A stretch of 64,000 bases of DNA from Sphaerisporangium siamense (GTDB lineage: Bacteria; Actinomycetota; Actinomycetes; Streptosporangiales; Streptosporangiaceae): NCBI RefSeq assembly GCF_014205275.1, contig NZ_JACHND010000001.1, positions 5,022,001 to 5,086,000 on the forward strand, read 5' to 3'. The notes below the pieces were generated by a model. It did no database searches and had not been told where the DNA came from. It was given only the letters and a program-made list of their open reading frames with translations. Made by a program: the position numbers and the translations under genes. This document shows, one piece after another, positions 46,446-55,680 of the stretch (its first letter is position 1; each line of letters begins with the position of its first letter).

Positions 46446-47786
46446 ATGTCTGCACGCGGTGGGACGGGCGGAGAGGTCTGGGAGGATCGGCGGGTGGGCG
46501 TTCGCGGGGTGGCCGGGCCGCTGGTCAGTGCGACGACCTACCGGCGTGCGGTGCATCTGCTGCTCGGCGGTGTGCTGCTGTTGCCGTACCTGCTGCTCGG
46601 GTGGGCGTTCGCGGGCATGTTCGCCGTTCCCGGCGCGCCGCAGGTGCTGCTCACCGTCGTGCTGGCGGTGACCGCCCTCGTCGGGCTGGTGCCGCCGTTC
46701 CTGCGCGGCACCCGGGCCCTGGAGATCGCGGCGGCCCGCTCGCTGCTCGGCGTGGCCCTGCCCGACCCTCCCGCGACCGCCGAGCGGGGCCGGGCCGCGC
46801 GCGAGACGCGGCTGCGCGCGGCCCTGTGGTTCGCCGTCCACCTCTGCGCGGGCGGAGTCGTCGGCCTGCTGCTCTTCGTGCCCGTGGCGATGGGCCTGGC
46901 GTTCACGCTCCAGTGGCTGGACCTCGCGGGCGGCGCGCTGGCCGGGCTGCGACTCGGGCCGCTGGACGAGCACGACACCGGGTGGCTCGCCCTGCTCGGC
47001 GTGGTCATGCTGGTCGGCGTGCTGTACGCCGTCGCGGGCCTCGGCGGGCTCGCGGCCGTGATGGCCCCGGTGCTGCTCGGGCCCTCCCCCGCCGAGCGCA
47101 TCGCCGCGCTGGAGGCCCGCGCCGCCCGGCTCGCCGAGCGCAACCGGCTGGCCCGCGACCTGCACGACTCCATCGGGCACGCGCTGACCGTGACCACGCT
47201 GCAGGCGGCGGCCGCGCGCGAGGTGCTGGAGAAGGACCCGGCGTTCGCCGCCCGCGCGCTCGCCGCCATCGAGGAGACCGGCAGGGCCGCCGCGGAGGAC
47301 CTGGACCGTGTCCTCGGCATGCTCCGCGAGCCCGAGGACGCCCACGACCCGCATCCCGCCCGCGATGCGCCGGACCCGCACGAGCCGCACGGCACGGACG
47401 GCGCGCAGGGCCGGCTCGCCGACCTGGAGCGCCTCGTAGCGCATTCGCGCGGCACCGGCGTCGAGGTCAGCGCGCGGATCGAGGGCCCGGTGGGCGGGCT
47501 TCCCGCCGCGGTGTCGCGCGAGGGGTACCGCATCGTCCAGGAGAGCCTCACCAACGCGCTGCGGCACGCCGGCCGGGTCCCCGTGGCGCTGCGCGTCCGC
47601 GCCGACGCGCGCACGCTCGCCATCGAGGTGACCAACCCGGTCACCGGCGTCCCCGGGCGCCGCCAGGGCGGGCGGGGGCTCTCCGGCATGAGGGAGCGGG
47701 TCGCCATGCTCGGCGGCTCCATGACGGCCGGGGCGCGGGACGGGCAGTGGCGGGTCTCGGTACGGCTGCCGGTGGAGGAACCGTGA
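46446..47786 (+). CDS. Two-component sensor histidine kinase (NarL/DesK type)
   Basis: A 446-residue membrane kinase. Four hydrophobic segments lie in residues 35-215, then HisKA_3 with ERNRLARDLHDSIGHAL (phospho-acceptor His240) and HATPase_c (EGYRIVQESLTNALRHAG; GGRGLSGMRERVAMLGG). An Ala/His/Asp-rich linker follows the dimerisation helices (HDPHPARDAPDPHEPHG). The sensing part is membrane-embedded and short, like DesK relatives, so lipid or envelope state is a plausible signal. GTG at 46494 is an alternative start. The cognate response regulator follows 88 nt later. Confidence 0.88.
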   Translation: MSARGGTGGEVWEDRRVGVRGVAGPLVSATTYRRAVHLLLGGVLLLPYLLLGWAFAGMFAVPGAPQVLLTVVLAVTALVGLVPPFLRGTRALEIAAARSLLGVALPDPPATAERGRAARETRLRAALWFAVHLCAGGVVGLLLFVPVAMGLAFTLQWLDLAGGALAGLRLGPLDEHDTGWLALLGVVMLVGVLYAVAGLGGLAAVMAPVLLGPSPAERIAALEARAARLAERNRLARDLHDSIGHALTVTTLQAAAAREVLEKDPAFAARALAAIEETGRAAAEDLDRVLGMLREPEDAHDPHPARDAPDPHEPHGTDGAQGRLADLERLVAHSRGTGVEVSARIEGPVGGLPAAVSREGYRIVQESLTNALRHAGRVPVALRVRADARTLAIEVTNPVTGVPGRRQGGRGLSGMRERVAMLGGSMTAGARDGQWRVSVRLPVEEP

Positions 47787-47874
47787 CGACGGCCGGGGCG
47801 GCGATCACGAGGGACACCGTACGCACGGCCGGGGTTCGGGGCGGGGGCGCGGCGGACGCCGGTGGAGGGGCGCG

Positions 47875-48546
47875 GTGACGGCCATCCGGGTGGCGCTGGT
47901 CGACGACGAGGAGCTGATCCGGGTGGGGTTGCGCGTCATCATCGACGCCCAGCCCGACCTGGAGGTGGTCGGCGAGGCCGCCGACGGCGCCGAGGTGATG
48001 CCGATGGTGGCGCGCAACCGTCCCGACGTGGTCCTCATGGACGTGCGGATGCCCGCCATCGACGGCATCGAGGCCACGCGCCGCCTGCTGGCCGCCTCCG
48101 GCGAGCCGCCCCGGGTGCTCGTCGTCACCACGTTCGAGAACGACGACCACGTGTACGACGCGCTGCGGGCGGGCGCGAGCGGGTTCCTGCTGAAGCGGGC
48201 GCGCCCGGCCGAGGTCGTGCAGGCGGTCCGCGTGGTCGCCCGCGGGGAGTCGCTGGTGTTCCCGGCCGCGATCCGCCGCCTGGCCGGCGCCCGCGTGCGC
48301 GGCGGCCCCGGCGCGGGCCCGGCGGCCGACCGGCTCCGCCGCGCCCGGCTCACCGAGCGCGAGGAGGAGGTCCTGCGGCTCATGGCCGCGGGGCTGTCCA
48401 ACGCCGAGATCGCCGCGCGCCTGGTCGTGGGCGCCGAGACCGTCAAGACGCACGTCGGCAACGTCCTCGGCAAGCTCGCCGCCCGCGACCGCACGCAGGC
48501 CGTGATCGTGGCCTACGAGTCCGGGTTCGTCAGCCCCGAAGGGTGA
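47875..48546 (+). CDS. Response regulator, NarL/FixJ family
   Basis: A 223-residue regulator. The receiver domain has the acid pair Asp10/11, phospho-site Asp56 (VVLMDVRMP), Thr85 and Lys107 (FLLKRARP). The LuxR-type helix-turn-helix is at about 158-215 (LTEREEEVLRLMAAGLSN, AETVKTHVGNVLGKL). The GTG at 47875 has GGAGG 8 nt upstream. It is the partner of the histidine kinase before it; targets are unknown. Confidence 0.93.
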   Translation: MTAIRVALVDDEELIRVGLRVIIDAQPDLEVVGEAADGAEVMPMVARNRPDVVLMDVRMPAIDGIEATRRLLAASGEPPRVLVVTTFENDDHVYDALRAGASGFLLKRARPAEVVQAVRVVARGESLVFPAAIRRLAGARVRGGPGAGPAADRLRRARLTEREEEVLRLMAAGLSNAEIAARLVVGAETVKTHVGNVLGKLAARDRTQAVIVAYESGFVSPEG

Positions 48547-48673
48547 CGGCCGGTCCTTTCCTGCCACGGGCCGCTCCCGTGGAGGCACGCGGCCGGCATG
48601 ATGGCCGGTTCCCTCCTGAGATGGGCCGCTCCCCGGTGGGCGCACGCCGCCGGCGGCGCTTCCAGCGGCCATG

Positions 48674-49687
48674 TCAATCCTTCCCGGAGGCACGGGCGGC
48701 GAGGTGGGCGCACATGGCGATGAGCTCGGTGCGCGCGGGGGAGCCGGGCAGGGCGTCCAGGGCGTGGCGGGCGCGGCCGGCGTGCCGCGCGACCTCGGCG
48801 CGGGCCTGGGCGAGACCGGGGGAGCGCCGCAGCAGGCGCGTGGCGGCGGCCAGGCGCCCCGGGTCGGTGACGGGCCCGCGAAGCAGCCCGCGCAGCCGTG
48901 CCGGTGTCCGGCCCCGCCCCCGCAGGGCCCGGAGCACCGGCAGCGTCGCCACCCCCTGGCGCAGGTCCGCGCCCGCGGGCTTGCCCGCGTGCGCGTCCGG
49001 CCCGGCGATGTCGAGCACGTCGTCGCACAGCTGGTAGGCGACGCCGTACGCCTCCCCGAACGCCCCCAGCGCCTCCCGGGTCTCGGGCCCCGCCCCGGCC
49101 GCATGCGCCCCGAGGCGGGCGGCCAGCGCGAACAGCGCCGCCGTCTTGTCGGCGATGACGCGCATGTAGTACCGCTCGGGATCGGCGTCACGGCCGGGGC
49201 CGACGGTCTCGCGGAGCTGCCCGGTCACGAGCCGGGTCATCATCCGCGCCTGCTCCTCGACCGCCGCGGGCCCGAGCGGCGCGACCAGCTCGGCGGCCCT
49301 GGCCACCAGGTAGTCCCCGGCGAGGATGGCCACCCGGTTGCCCCACCTGGCGTTGACGCTCGGGACTCCCCGCCGCGTCGCCGCCTCGTCCATGACGTCG
49401 TCGTGGTACAGCGAGGCCACGTGGACCAGCTCCACGGCGGCCGCCGCGCGCACCACCTCCGGCCGGCCGGGGTCGCCGAACCGCGCGGCCAGCAGGGCGA
49501 TCGTGGGACGCAGCCGCTTGCCGCCCGCGGCCAGCAGGTGCGTGGCGACCGTGGTCAGGAACGGGTCGCCGGGGGCGCGCAGCGTGGCGGACAGCAGGTC
49601 CTCCACCTCCGCCAGGGCGTGGCGGGTCCACTCCGCGAGGGGACGCTCGCCGGGCGCGGTGGCCCGCGGGCCGGGCACGCCCGTCAT
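48674..49687 (-). CDS. Polyprenyl diphosphate synthase
   Basis: A 337-residue trans-prenyltransferase. Both aspartate-rich motifs are present: YHDDVMDEAATRRG (first DDxxD) and QLCDDVLDIAG (second). GGKRLRP, the allylic-substrate KRxRP site, precedes them. It resembles the long-chain (octaprenyl- to nonaprenyl-like) synthases that supply menaquinone side chains. The ATG at 49687 overlaps the stop of the upstream membrane protein gene (ATGA) and has GGGAGG upstream, so the two are translationally coupled. Confidence 0.92.
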   Translation of the reverse strand: MTGVPGPRATAPGERPLAEWTRHALAEVEDLLSATLRAPGDPFLTTVATHLLAAGGKRLRPTIALLAARFGDPGRPEVVRAAAAVELVHVASLYHDDVMDEAATRRGVPSVNARWGNRVAILAGDYLVARAAELVAPLGPAAVEEQARMMTRLVTGQLRETVGPGRDADPERYYMRVIADKTAALFALAARLGAHAAGAGPETREALGAFGEAYGVAYQLCDDVLDIAGPDAHAGKPAGADLRQGVATLPVLRALRGRGRTPARLRGLLRGPVTDPGRLAAATRLLRRSPGLAQARAEVARHAGRARHALDALPGSPARTELIAMCAHLAARASGKD

Positions 49688-50793
49688 CCCTGCCTCCCGC
49701 ACATCGGGCAGGCGCCGCGCCGCCGCAGGTAGTAGCAGGAGGCGGCGAACGCCAGGGCCGGGCCCCACAGCAGCCAGAGCGCGTGCGTGGCGAGCAGCAC
49801 CGGGCTGTACCCGGTCAGCCGGCCGAGCTCGGGCGAGGTGACGATGCCGATGCCGGCCGCGACGACGATGGGCGCCACGTACGCCGCCGGGATCACCGCG
49901 AGCTTGATCGGGACGCGGCGGCCCGCCAGGCCGGGCGTCCAGCGGGGGAACACCTCTCCCCAGCGCTGGACGAGCCCCAGCGTCAGCGCCGCCCCCGCGA
50001 CGGCGGCCGTCGCCAGCCCCGCGCCCGCCCAGACGCCGCCGCTGTCCCACAGCGAGCGCAGCAGCGCGTCGTCGATGCCGAGTGGGACGCCCGCGAGCCA
50101 GGCGTACCGGCTCACCGCGTACAGCAGGGGTATCACGACGGCCGTGGCCGTCGCCCGGCGGCTCAGCGCGAGGAGACGGCTCCGGTCCCGCGCCGGGCCG
50201 TCGCGGTGCCGTCCGCAGCGGGCGCAGGAGCCCCGGGCGCGCCGCTGCCAGGACAGCACCGTGAACGTCACGAGGTAGCCGCCGATCAGGCACAGGGCCT
50301 GGTTCAGCAGCGACCAGTCCAGGACGGCGGCGTAGTCCACGCCCCTCGGCCGGCCGAAGGGGGCGCCCAGGATCAGCATCGGCGCGTACCCGGTGAGCGC
50401 GAGGACGTCCACGGTCGGCACGCCCACGAGCAGGACCGCCGCCACCGTCCCGCCGAAGGCGAGCAGGACGGCCCGCGCCGGGCGGGGCGGCGTCTCCGCG
50501 TGGCGGCCCGCCATGGCCAGGGCGGCGACGGCGGTGACGAGCAGGACGGTCGCGAAGAGCGGCGCCCCGGCCGGGGCGGGCAGGGACCGCAGCAGCGGCG
50601 GGGAGTCCTCCGCGTGCCCCGGCCCGAAGGGGTAGCCCCTCCCGGAGATCGTCCAGAACAACGCCACCACGCCGTACGCGGCGGCCCACAGCGCCGCCGC
50701 GTACCCCGTCCATCCGGCCCACCCGGCCCTTCGGGGGGCGGGGGTGGCGGCCGGTATGGCGGCCGGTGTGGTGTGCGATCGGTTGTCGGACAC
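49684..50793 (-). CDS. Multi-pass membrane protein with zinc knuckles, coupled to the prenyltransferase
   Basis: About 369 residues with about 8-9 hydrophobic helices (for example AALWAAAYGVVALFW, LFATVLLVTAVAALAMAG, GVVWAGAGLATAA-like segments). Two CxxC elements are seen, CARCGRHRDG in a cytoplasmic loop and CPMCGRQG at the very end, which may bind zinc. The function is unknown. GTG at 50793 has GGGAG 6-7 nt upstream; ATG 50805 is an alternative. The next gene on the strand is the polyprenyl synthase, suggesting a role with isoprenoid lipids (inference). Confidence 0.65.
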   Translation of the reverse strand: MSDNRSHTTPAAIPAATPAPRRAGWAGWTGYAAALWAAAYGVVALFWTISGRGYPFGPGHAEDSPPLLRSLPAPAGAPLFATVLLVTAVAALAMAGRHAETPPRPARAVLLAFGGTVAAVLLVGVPTVDVLALTGYAPMLILGAPFGRPRGVDYAAVLDWSLLNQALCLIGGYLVTFTVLSWQRRARGSCARCGRHRDGPARDRSRLLALSRRATATAVVIPLLYAVSRYAWLAGVPLGIDDALLRSLWDSGGVWAGAGLATAAVAGAALTLGLVQRWGEVFPRWTPGLAGRRVPIKLAVIPAAYVAPIVVAAGIGIVTSPELGRLTGYSPVLLATHALWLLWGPALAFAASCYYLRRRGACPMCGRQG

Positions 50794-50885
50794 GATGGCT
50801 CCCATTGCGATGAGCGAAAGACCAACGTGTTCACATTCGCCGCGCATCCCTGGCCGGCGACTCCCCCCGGATCGGGAACCGCCTC

Positions 50886-50899
50886 CCCCGTACGGGGGA
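50886..50899. promoter_or_regulatory. 14-bp perfect palindrome between divergent genes
   Basis: CCCCCGTACGGGGG lies 93 nt from the membrane-protein start and 180 nt from the TctC start. A second inverted repeat, GAAGCCC (50931-50937) with GGGCTTC (50946-50952), follows. Possible operator and hairpin. Nothing else was seen in 50794-51078. Confidence 0.4.
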
Positions 50900-51078
50900 C
50901 CGCCTCTCCCGCGCGGCGAACGCCCCTTCGAAGCCCTGGTGACCGGGCTTCCCGAGCGCCGTGGGACACCGCCGCCGTACGGGCCCCGGGACGCGACCGG
51001 GCCCGATCCGTTCTCGTGCCGTGTGCCGGACCGCAGAAATGGGCATTTAGCCCGATATCGGGGGAAAGGGCGTGAACC

Positions 51079-52041
51079 ATGCGTCGTCGCCAGGTCCTCG
51101 CGCTCGGCGCGGGGTTCGTCGCGATGGCCGCCGGGTGCGGCGGCGCCCCGGGTACGCGCGGCCTCGCGACCACGCGGGTCTCGATGGTGGTGCCGGGCCC
51201 GGCCGGCGGCGACGCCGACAGGGTCGCCCGGTCGCTCAAAGGGGTGGCCGAGCGCGAGTCGCTGGCCAGGGCCGTCCACGTCGAGACCAGGCCCCTCGCG
51301 TCCTGCCTGGCCGAGTTCACCCGGGCGCGCCGCGCCGACCAGGTCCTGATGGCCGAGCCCGAGCTGGTCGGCACGGTGCGCGCCGCCCGGCCGTCGGGCG
51401 CCTTCGCCGGCACGACCCCCGTGGCCCGGCTCTGCGGCGAGTGGGAGCTGATCGCCGTCCCCGCGTCCTCGCGCCTGGCCACGTTCGGCGCGTTCGCCGA
51501 CGCCCTGCGCCGCGACCCCGGCCGGCTCGCCGTCGCGGGCAGGAACGAGGGCGGGGTGGACCACCTGCTGCTCGGCATGCTGGCCCAGAGCCTCGGCGTG
51601 GACGCGCGCCTGGTCCGGTACGCGGCCCATCCAAGCTGCGACGACGCCGTCGCCGCGCTCAACGGGGGCACGGCGGCCGCCGTCATCGCGGGGCAGGCCG
51701 CCGTGCGGGCACGGGTGCGCTCGGGAGAGCTGCGCGTGCTGGCGGTGTCCTCGCCCGAGCGCATCCCCGGCCTGGAGGCCCCGACACTGATGGAGTCCGA
51801 CGTGCACCTGTACTGCGCGAACTGGCGCGGCCTGCTCGGGCCCGGCCGCCTCGCCGACGACGACCGCGCCGCACTGGCCCTGCTGTGCCGGGGCGTGGCC
51901 GAGTCGCCGCGCTGGCAGGCGCTGTGCGGGCGCAACGGCTGGACCCCCTTGTACCTGGACGGCGACGACTTCCGGCAGTGGCTCGGCGTGGAGTCGGCCC
52001 GGCTCGGCCGCGCGCTGGGGGAGCTGGGCGTGCGGGCCTGA
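51079..52041 (+). CDS. TctC-like tripartite tricarboxylate transporter binding lipoprotein
   Basis: A 320-residue extracytoplasmic solute-binding protein. The N-terminus MRRRQVLALGAGFVAMAAGC is a lipoprotein signal peptide with Cys20 as the lipidated residue. The body has TctC features (VPGPAGGDADRVARSLKG, AGRNEGGVDHLLLGMLAQ, ALNGGTAAAVIAGQAAVR, RVLAVSSPERI, WRGLLGPGRLADDDRAALA). These proteins feed TctAB permeases with carboxylates; no TctA or TctB gene is adjacent, so it may be an orphan receptor. The ATG at 51079 follows GGGGAAAGGG at about 10 nt. Confidence 0.82.
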   Translation: MRRRQVLALGAGFVAMAAGCGGAPGTRGLATTRVSMVVPGPAGGDADRVARSLKGVAERESLARAVHVETRPLASCLAEFTRARRADQVLMAEPELVGTVRAARPSGAFAGTTPVARLCGEWELIAVPASSRLATFGAFADALRRDPGRLAVAGRNEGGVDHLLLGMLAQSLGVDARLVRYAAHPSCDDAVAALNGGTAAAVIAGQAAVRARVRSGELRVLAVSSPERIPGLEAPTLMESDVHLYCANWRGLLGPGRLADDDRAALALLCRGVAESPRWQALCGRNGWTPLYLDGDDFRQWLGVESARLGRALGELGVRA

Positions 52042-52125
52042 CCGCCCGGTGACGCTCCGTACCCCTGTGCAACACAACTTATAGGGGTTGTTGCGCGCTG
52101 CGCCACTAGATGTAGGATCCATGCT

Positions 52126-52298
52126 CGTCGCTGGTTCGCTTCGGCGAGGTGAGAGGGAAGCCGGTGTGACTCCGGCGCTGCCCCGCAGCGGTGAGCGGGA
52201 ACGACCGCCGTCACAAGGCACTGGGCCGCACGGCCCGGGAAGCGACGGCCAGTAGGGGTGTGCCGTGCGCCCGCGAGCCCGAAGACCTGCCCGCGACG
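52126..52298 (+). promoter_or_regulatory. Cobalamin (AdoCbl) riboswitch
   Basis: Conserved blocks appear in order: GAGGGAAGCCGGTG, then TGCCCCGCAGCGGTGAGCGG, then CCGGGAAGCGACGGCCAGTA, then AGCCCGAAGACCTGCC (the B12 box). The ends CGTCGC (52126-52131) and GCGACG (52293-52298) can form the closing P1 stem. It lies in the leader of nrdA, an established arrangement in Streptomyces where B12 represses the oxygen-dependent class Ia reductase. Confidence 0.95.
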
Positions 52299-52372
52299 TC
52301 GTCCAGGCCCCGAGGGAGGGCCGCGAGACGAGGTCGTCCCGGCATGCCCCTGTGAGGGCCACCGGGCCATGT

Positions 52373-52416
52373 CTTCGTGCGCTCCTTCCTCGCGGCGACC
52401 CGTTCGCACGAAGGAG
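52373..52416 (+). promoter_or_regulatory. Shine-Dalgarno-sequestering hairpin, riboswitch expression platform
   Basis: CTTCGTGCG (52373-52381) pairs with CGCACGAAG (52405-52413), and the right arm includes the first three bases of AAGGAG (52411-52416), the ribosome site of nrdA. CTCCTT (52382-52387) is also complementary to the whole AAGGAG. When formed, this stem should block nrdA translation. Confidence 0.6.
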
Positions 52417-52423
52417 ACAGCAG

Positions 52424-54685
52424 GTGACCGTGACCGATGCGGTGACTGACGCGGCGCGTGACGCCGAGCCGGGCCCGCGCCCGGCCTACCGGCGGGACGC
52501 GGCCGGCGAGCGACGGCGGCTCGCCATCCAGGAGGCCGCCGCCCGGGTCATCGCCGACCCGGAGAACTCCCGCCTCGCCGCCCGGCTGCTCGCCGAGGAG
52601 ATCGCCGAGGAGGCCGCGGCGCACGGCGTGCGGACGTTCTCGGAGTCGGTCGCGGCCACGCACGCCGCGGGCCTGGTCCACGACCGCCTCGCCGCGTTCG
52701 TCCGGGACGACGCCGCCGCGCTGGACGCCCTCGTCGACCCGGAGGGGGACGGCCGCTTCGAGTACTTCGGGCTGCGCACCGTCTACGACCGCTACCTGCT
52801 GCGCCACCCCGTCACCCGGGGCGTCCTCGAAACCCCGCAGCACTTCTTCCTGCGCGTCGCCTGCGGCCTCGCGCGGACCGTCGCCGAGGCCGGCGAGCTG
52901 TACCGGCTGATCTCCACGCTGTCGTACCTGCCGAGCTCGCCCACGCTCTTCAACTCCGGCACCCGCAGGCCCCAGCTCTCCTCCTGCTTCCTGCTGGACT
53001 CCCCGCGCGACGAGCTGGACGGCATCTACGAGCGGTACGCCCAGGTGGCGCGCCTGTCGAAGTACGCGGGCGGCATCGGCATCGCCTGGACCAGGGTCCG
53101 CGCGCGCGGTTCGCTGATCCGGGGCACCAACGGGCTGTCCAACGGCATCGTCCCCTGGCTGCGCACGCTGGACGCCAGCGTCGCCGCCGTCAACCAGGGC
53201 GGGCGGCGCAAGGGCGCGGCCTGCGTCTACCTCGAACCGTGGCACGCCGACGTCGAGGAGTTCCTCGAACTGCGCGACAACACCGGCGAGGACGCCCGGC
53301 GCACCCACAACCTGAACCTGGCCAACTGGGTGCCCGACGAGTTCATGCGCAGGGTCGAGGCCGACGCCGAGTGGGCGCTGTTCGACCCCAAGGAGGTCCC
53401 CGAGCTCACCGACCTGTGGGGGGAGGCGTTCGAGGCCGCCTACCGCGAGGCCGAGGCCGCCGGACGGTACGTCCGCAAGGTGCCGGCCCGCGCCCTGTAC
53501 GGCCGCATGATGCGCACGCTCGCCCAGACCGGCAACGGCTGGATGACCTTCAAGGACGCCGCCAACCGCGCCTCCAACCAGACGGCGCTGCCGGAGAACG
53601 TCATCCACCTGTCCAACCTCTGCACCGAGATCCTGGAGGTGACCAGCGACGCCGAGACCGCGGTGTGCAACCTCGGCTCGGTCAACCTGGCCGCCCACCT
53701 GACCGGCGGCGGCATCGACTGGGCCCGGCTGCGCGCCACGGTGGCGACCGCCGTCCGGTTCCTGGACAGGACCATCGACCTGGGCTACTACCCGACGCCC
53801 GAGGCCGAGGCCGCCAACCGGCGCTGGCGCCCGATCGGGCTCGGCGTGATGGGCCTGGCCGACGTGTTCTTCGCGCTGCGCCTGCCCTTCGACGCGCCCG
53901 AGGCGCTGGCCCTGTCCACGCGCGTCGCCGAGGAGATCGCGCTCGCCGCCTACCGCACGTCCTGCGACCTGGCCGAGGCCCACGGCGCCCACCCCTCCTA
54001 CGGAGACACGCGGGCGGCGCGCGGGACGCTGCACCCGGACCACTACCCGGACGCCCGGCCCGTCCACCCGGGCGAGTGGGCGGCGCTGCGGGAGCGCGTC
54101 GCCGCCACCGGCCTGCGCAACTCGCTGATGATCGCGATCGCCCCGACGGCGACGATCGCCTCGATCGCCGGATGCTACGAGTGTGTCGAGCCGCAGGTGT
54201 CCAACGTCTTCAAGCGCGAGACCCTGTCGGGGGAGTTCCTTCAGGTCAACCGCTACCTGGTGCGTGACCTGCGGGAGCGCGGGCTGTGGACGCCGGAGGT
54301 CAGGGACGCGATCAAGCGGGCGGACGGCTCGGTCCAGGACATCGCGTCCATCCCCGAGGACCTGCGGGCGCTGTACCGCACCGCGTGGGAGCTGCCGCAG
54401 AAGGCGCTGATCGACATGGCCGCCGCGCGCCAGCCCTACGTGGACCAGTCGCAGTCGCTGAACCTGTTCATGGCGGCCCCGACCATCGGCAAGCTGTCCT
54501 CGATGTACGCCTACGCCTGGCGCGCGGGGCTGAAGACCACCTACTACCTGCGCTCCCGCCCGGCCACCCGCATCGCGCAGACCACCGTCGCCGCCGTCCC
54601 CGCCGCGGCCTCCCCGGCGTTCTCGGAGCCCGAGGCCGTCGCCTGTTCCCTGGAGAACCCCGAGATCTGCGAGGCGTGCCAGTGA
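52424..54685 (+). CDS. nrdA: Class Ia ribonucleotide reductase large subunit
   Basis: A 753-residue catalytic subunit reducing ribonucleoside diphosphates. The reductase core has SSPTLFNSGTRRPQLSSCFLLD (redox Cys), SNLCTEILE and AVCNLGSVNLAAHL (catalytic Cys/Glu/Cys), then APTATIASIAG (phosphate site). It ends with ENPEICEACQ, carrying the redox Cys pair of the flexible tail. No ATP-cone motif was seen at the N-terminus, so allosteric activity control may differ. GTG at 52424 has AAGGAG 7 nt upstream, inside the riboswitch-controlled hairpin. nrdB follows by one-base overlap. Confidence 0.94.
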   Translation: MTVTDAVTDAARDAEPGPRPAYRRDAAGERRRLAIQEAAARVIADPENSRLAARLLAEEIAEEAAAHGVRTFSESVAATHAAGLVHDRLAAFVRDDAAALDALVDPEGDGRFEYFGLRTVYDRYLLRHPVTRGVLETPQHFFLRVACGLARTVAEAGELYRLISTLSYLPSSPTLFNSGTRRPQLSSCFLLDSPRDELDGIYERYAQVARLSKYAGGIGIAWTRVRARGSLIRGTNGLSNGIVPWLRTLDASVAAVNQGGRRKGAACVYLEPWHADVEEFLELRDNTGEDARRTHNLNLANWVPDEFMRRVEADAEWALFDPKEVPELTDLWGEAFEAAYREAEAAGRYVRKVPARALYGRMMRTLAQTGNGWMTFKDAANRASNQTALPENVIHLSNLCTEILEVTSDAETAVCNLGSVNLAAHLTGGGIDWARLRATVATAVRFLDRTIDLGYYPTPEAEAANRRWRPIGLGVMGLADVFFALRLPFDAPEALALSTRVAEEIALAAYRTSCDLAEAHGAHPSYGDTRAARGTLHPDHYPDARPVHPGEWAALRERVAATGLRNSLMIAIAPTATIASIAGCYECVEPQVSNVFKRETLSGEFLQVNRYLVRDLRERGLWTPEVRDAIKRADGSVQDIASIPEDLRALYRTAWELPQKALIDMAAARQPYVDQSQSLNLFMAAPTIGKLSSMYAYAWRAGLKTTYYLRSRPATRIAQTTVAAVPAAASPAFSEPEAVACSLENPEICEACQ

Positions 54686-55680
54686 TGCTGCTCGACCCCG
54701 GCATGAACCTGACCCTGCGCCCGATGCGCTACCCGGACTTCTACGAGCGCTACCGGGCCGCGATCCGCAACACCTGGACGGTCGAGGAGGTGGACCTGCA
54801 GTCCGACCTCGCCGACCTGGCCCGGCTCGGCCCGCAGGAACGCCACCTGATCAACCGCCTGGTGGCCTTCTTCGCCACCGGCGACTCGATCGTGGCCAAC
54901 AACCTCGTGCTCAACCTGTACCAGCACGTCAACGCGCCCGAGGCGCGGTTGTACCTGTCGCGGCAGCTCTTCGAGGAGGCCGTGCACGTGCAGTTCTACC
55001 TCACGCTGCTGGACACCTACCTGCCCGACCACGACGAGCGGGCCAAGGCGTTCGCGGCGATCGAGCACATCCCGTCCATCAGGGACAAGGCCGAGTTCTG
55101 CTTCCGCTGGATCGACTCCATCGGCGGGCTCGCCCGGCTGGAGTCCCGCGACGACCGGCGGGCGTTCCTGCTCAACCTGATCTGCTTCGCCGCGTGCATC
55201 GAGGGGCTGTTCTTCTACGGCGCCTTCGCCTACGTGTACTGGCTGCGCTCGCGCGGCCTGCTCGGCGGGCTGGCCACCGGGACGAACTGGGTGTTCCGCG
55301 ACGAGTCCATGCACATGGAGTTCGCGTTCGCGGTCGTGGACACCGTGCGGGCCGAGGAGCCGGAGCTGTTCGACGACGAGATGGGCGCCCAGGTGACCCG
55401 CATGATCGAGGAGGCGGTCGCCGCGGAGCTCGCCTTCGCCCGCGATCTGTGCGGCGACGGCGTCGCCGGGATGACGGCCGATCGCATGCGCGAGTACCTG
55501 GAGTACGTCGCGGACCGGCGCCTGGCCCGGCTGGGCCTGCCGCCGCGGTACGGGTCGGCCAACCCGTTCGCCTTCATGGAGCTCCAGGACGTGCAGGAGC
55601 TGGCGAACTTCTTCGAGCGGCGCGTGTCGGCCTACCAGGTGGCCGTGGAGGGCACGGTCCGCCTCGACGAGGCGTTCTGA
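54685..55680 (+). CDS. nrdB: Class Ia ribonucleotide reductase small subunit
   Basis: A 331-residue R2 protein. Metal ligands and radical site align as Asp67 (FATGDSIV), Glu98 and His101 in FEEAVHVQFY, with the radical Tyr105 conserved. The second set is in CIEGLFFYGAF and RDESMHMEFA. The C-terminus VRLDEAF matches the tail used to dock on the large subunit. The ATG at 54685 shares one base with the nrdA stop (TGATG). Unlike the Streptomyces nrdABS operon, no AraC-type nrdS follows. Confidence 0.95.
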   Translation: MLLDPGMNLTLRPMRYPDFYERYRAAIRNTWTVEEVDLQSDLADLARLGPQERHLINRLVAFFATGDSIVANNLVLNLYQHVNAPEARLYLSRQLFEEAVHVQFYLTLLDTYLPDHDERAKAFAAIEHIPSIRDKAEFCFRWIDSIGGLARLESRDDRRAFLLNLICFAACIEGLFFYGAFAYVYWLRSRGLLGGLATGTNWVFRDESMHMEFAFAVVDTVRAEEPELFDDEMGAQVTRMIEEAVAAELAFARDLCGDGVAGMTADRMREYLEYVADRRLARLGLPPRYGSANPFAFMELQDVQELANFFERRVSAYQVAVEGTVRLDEAF

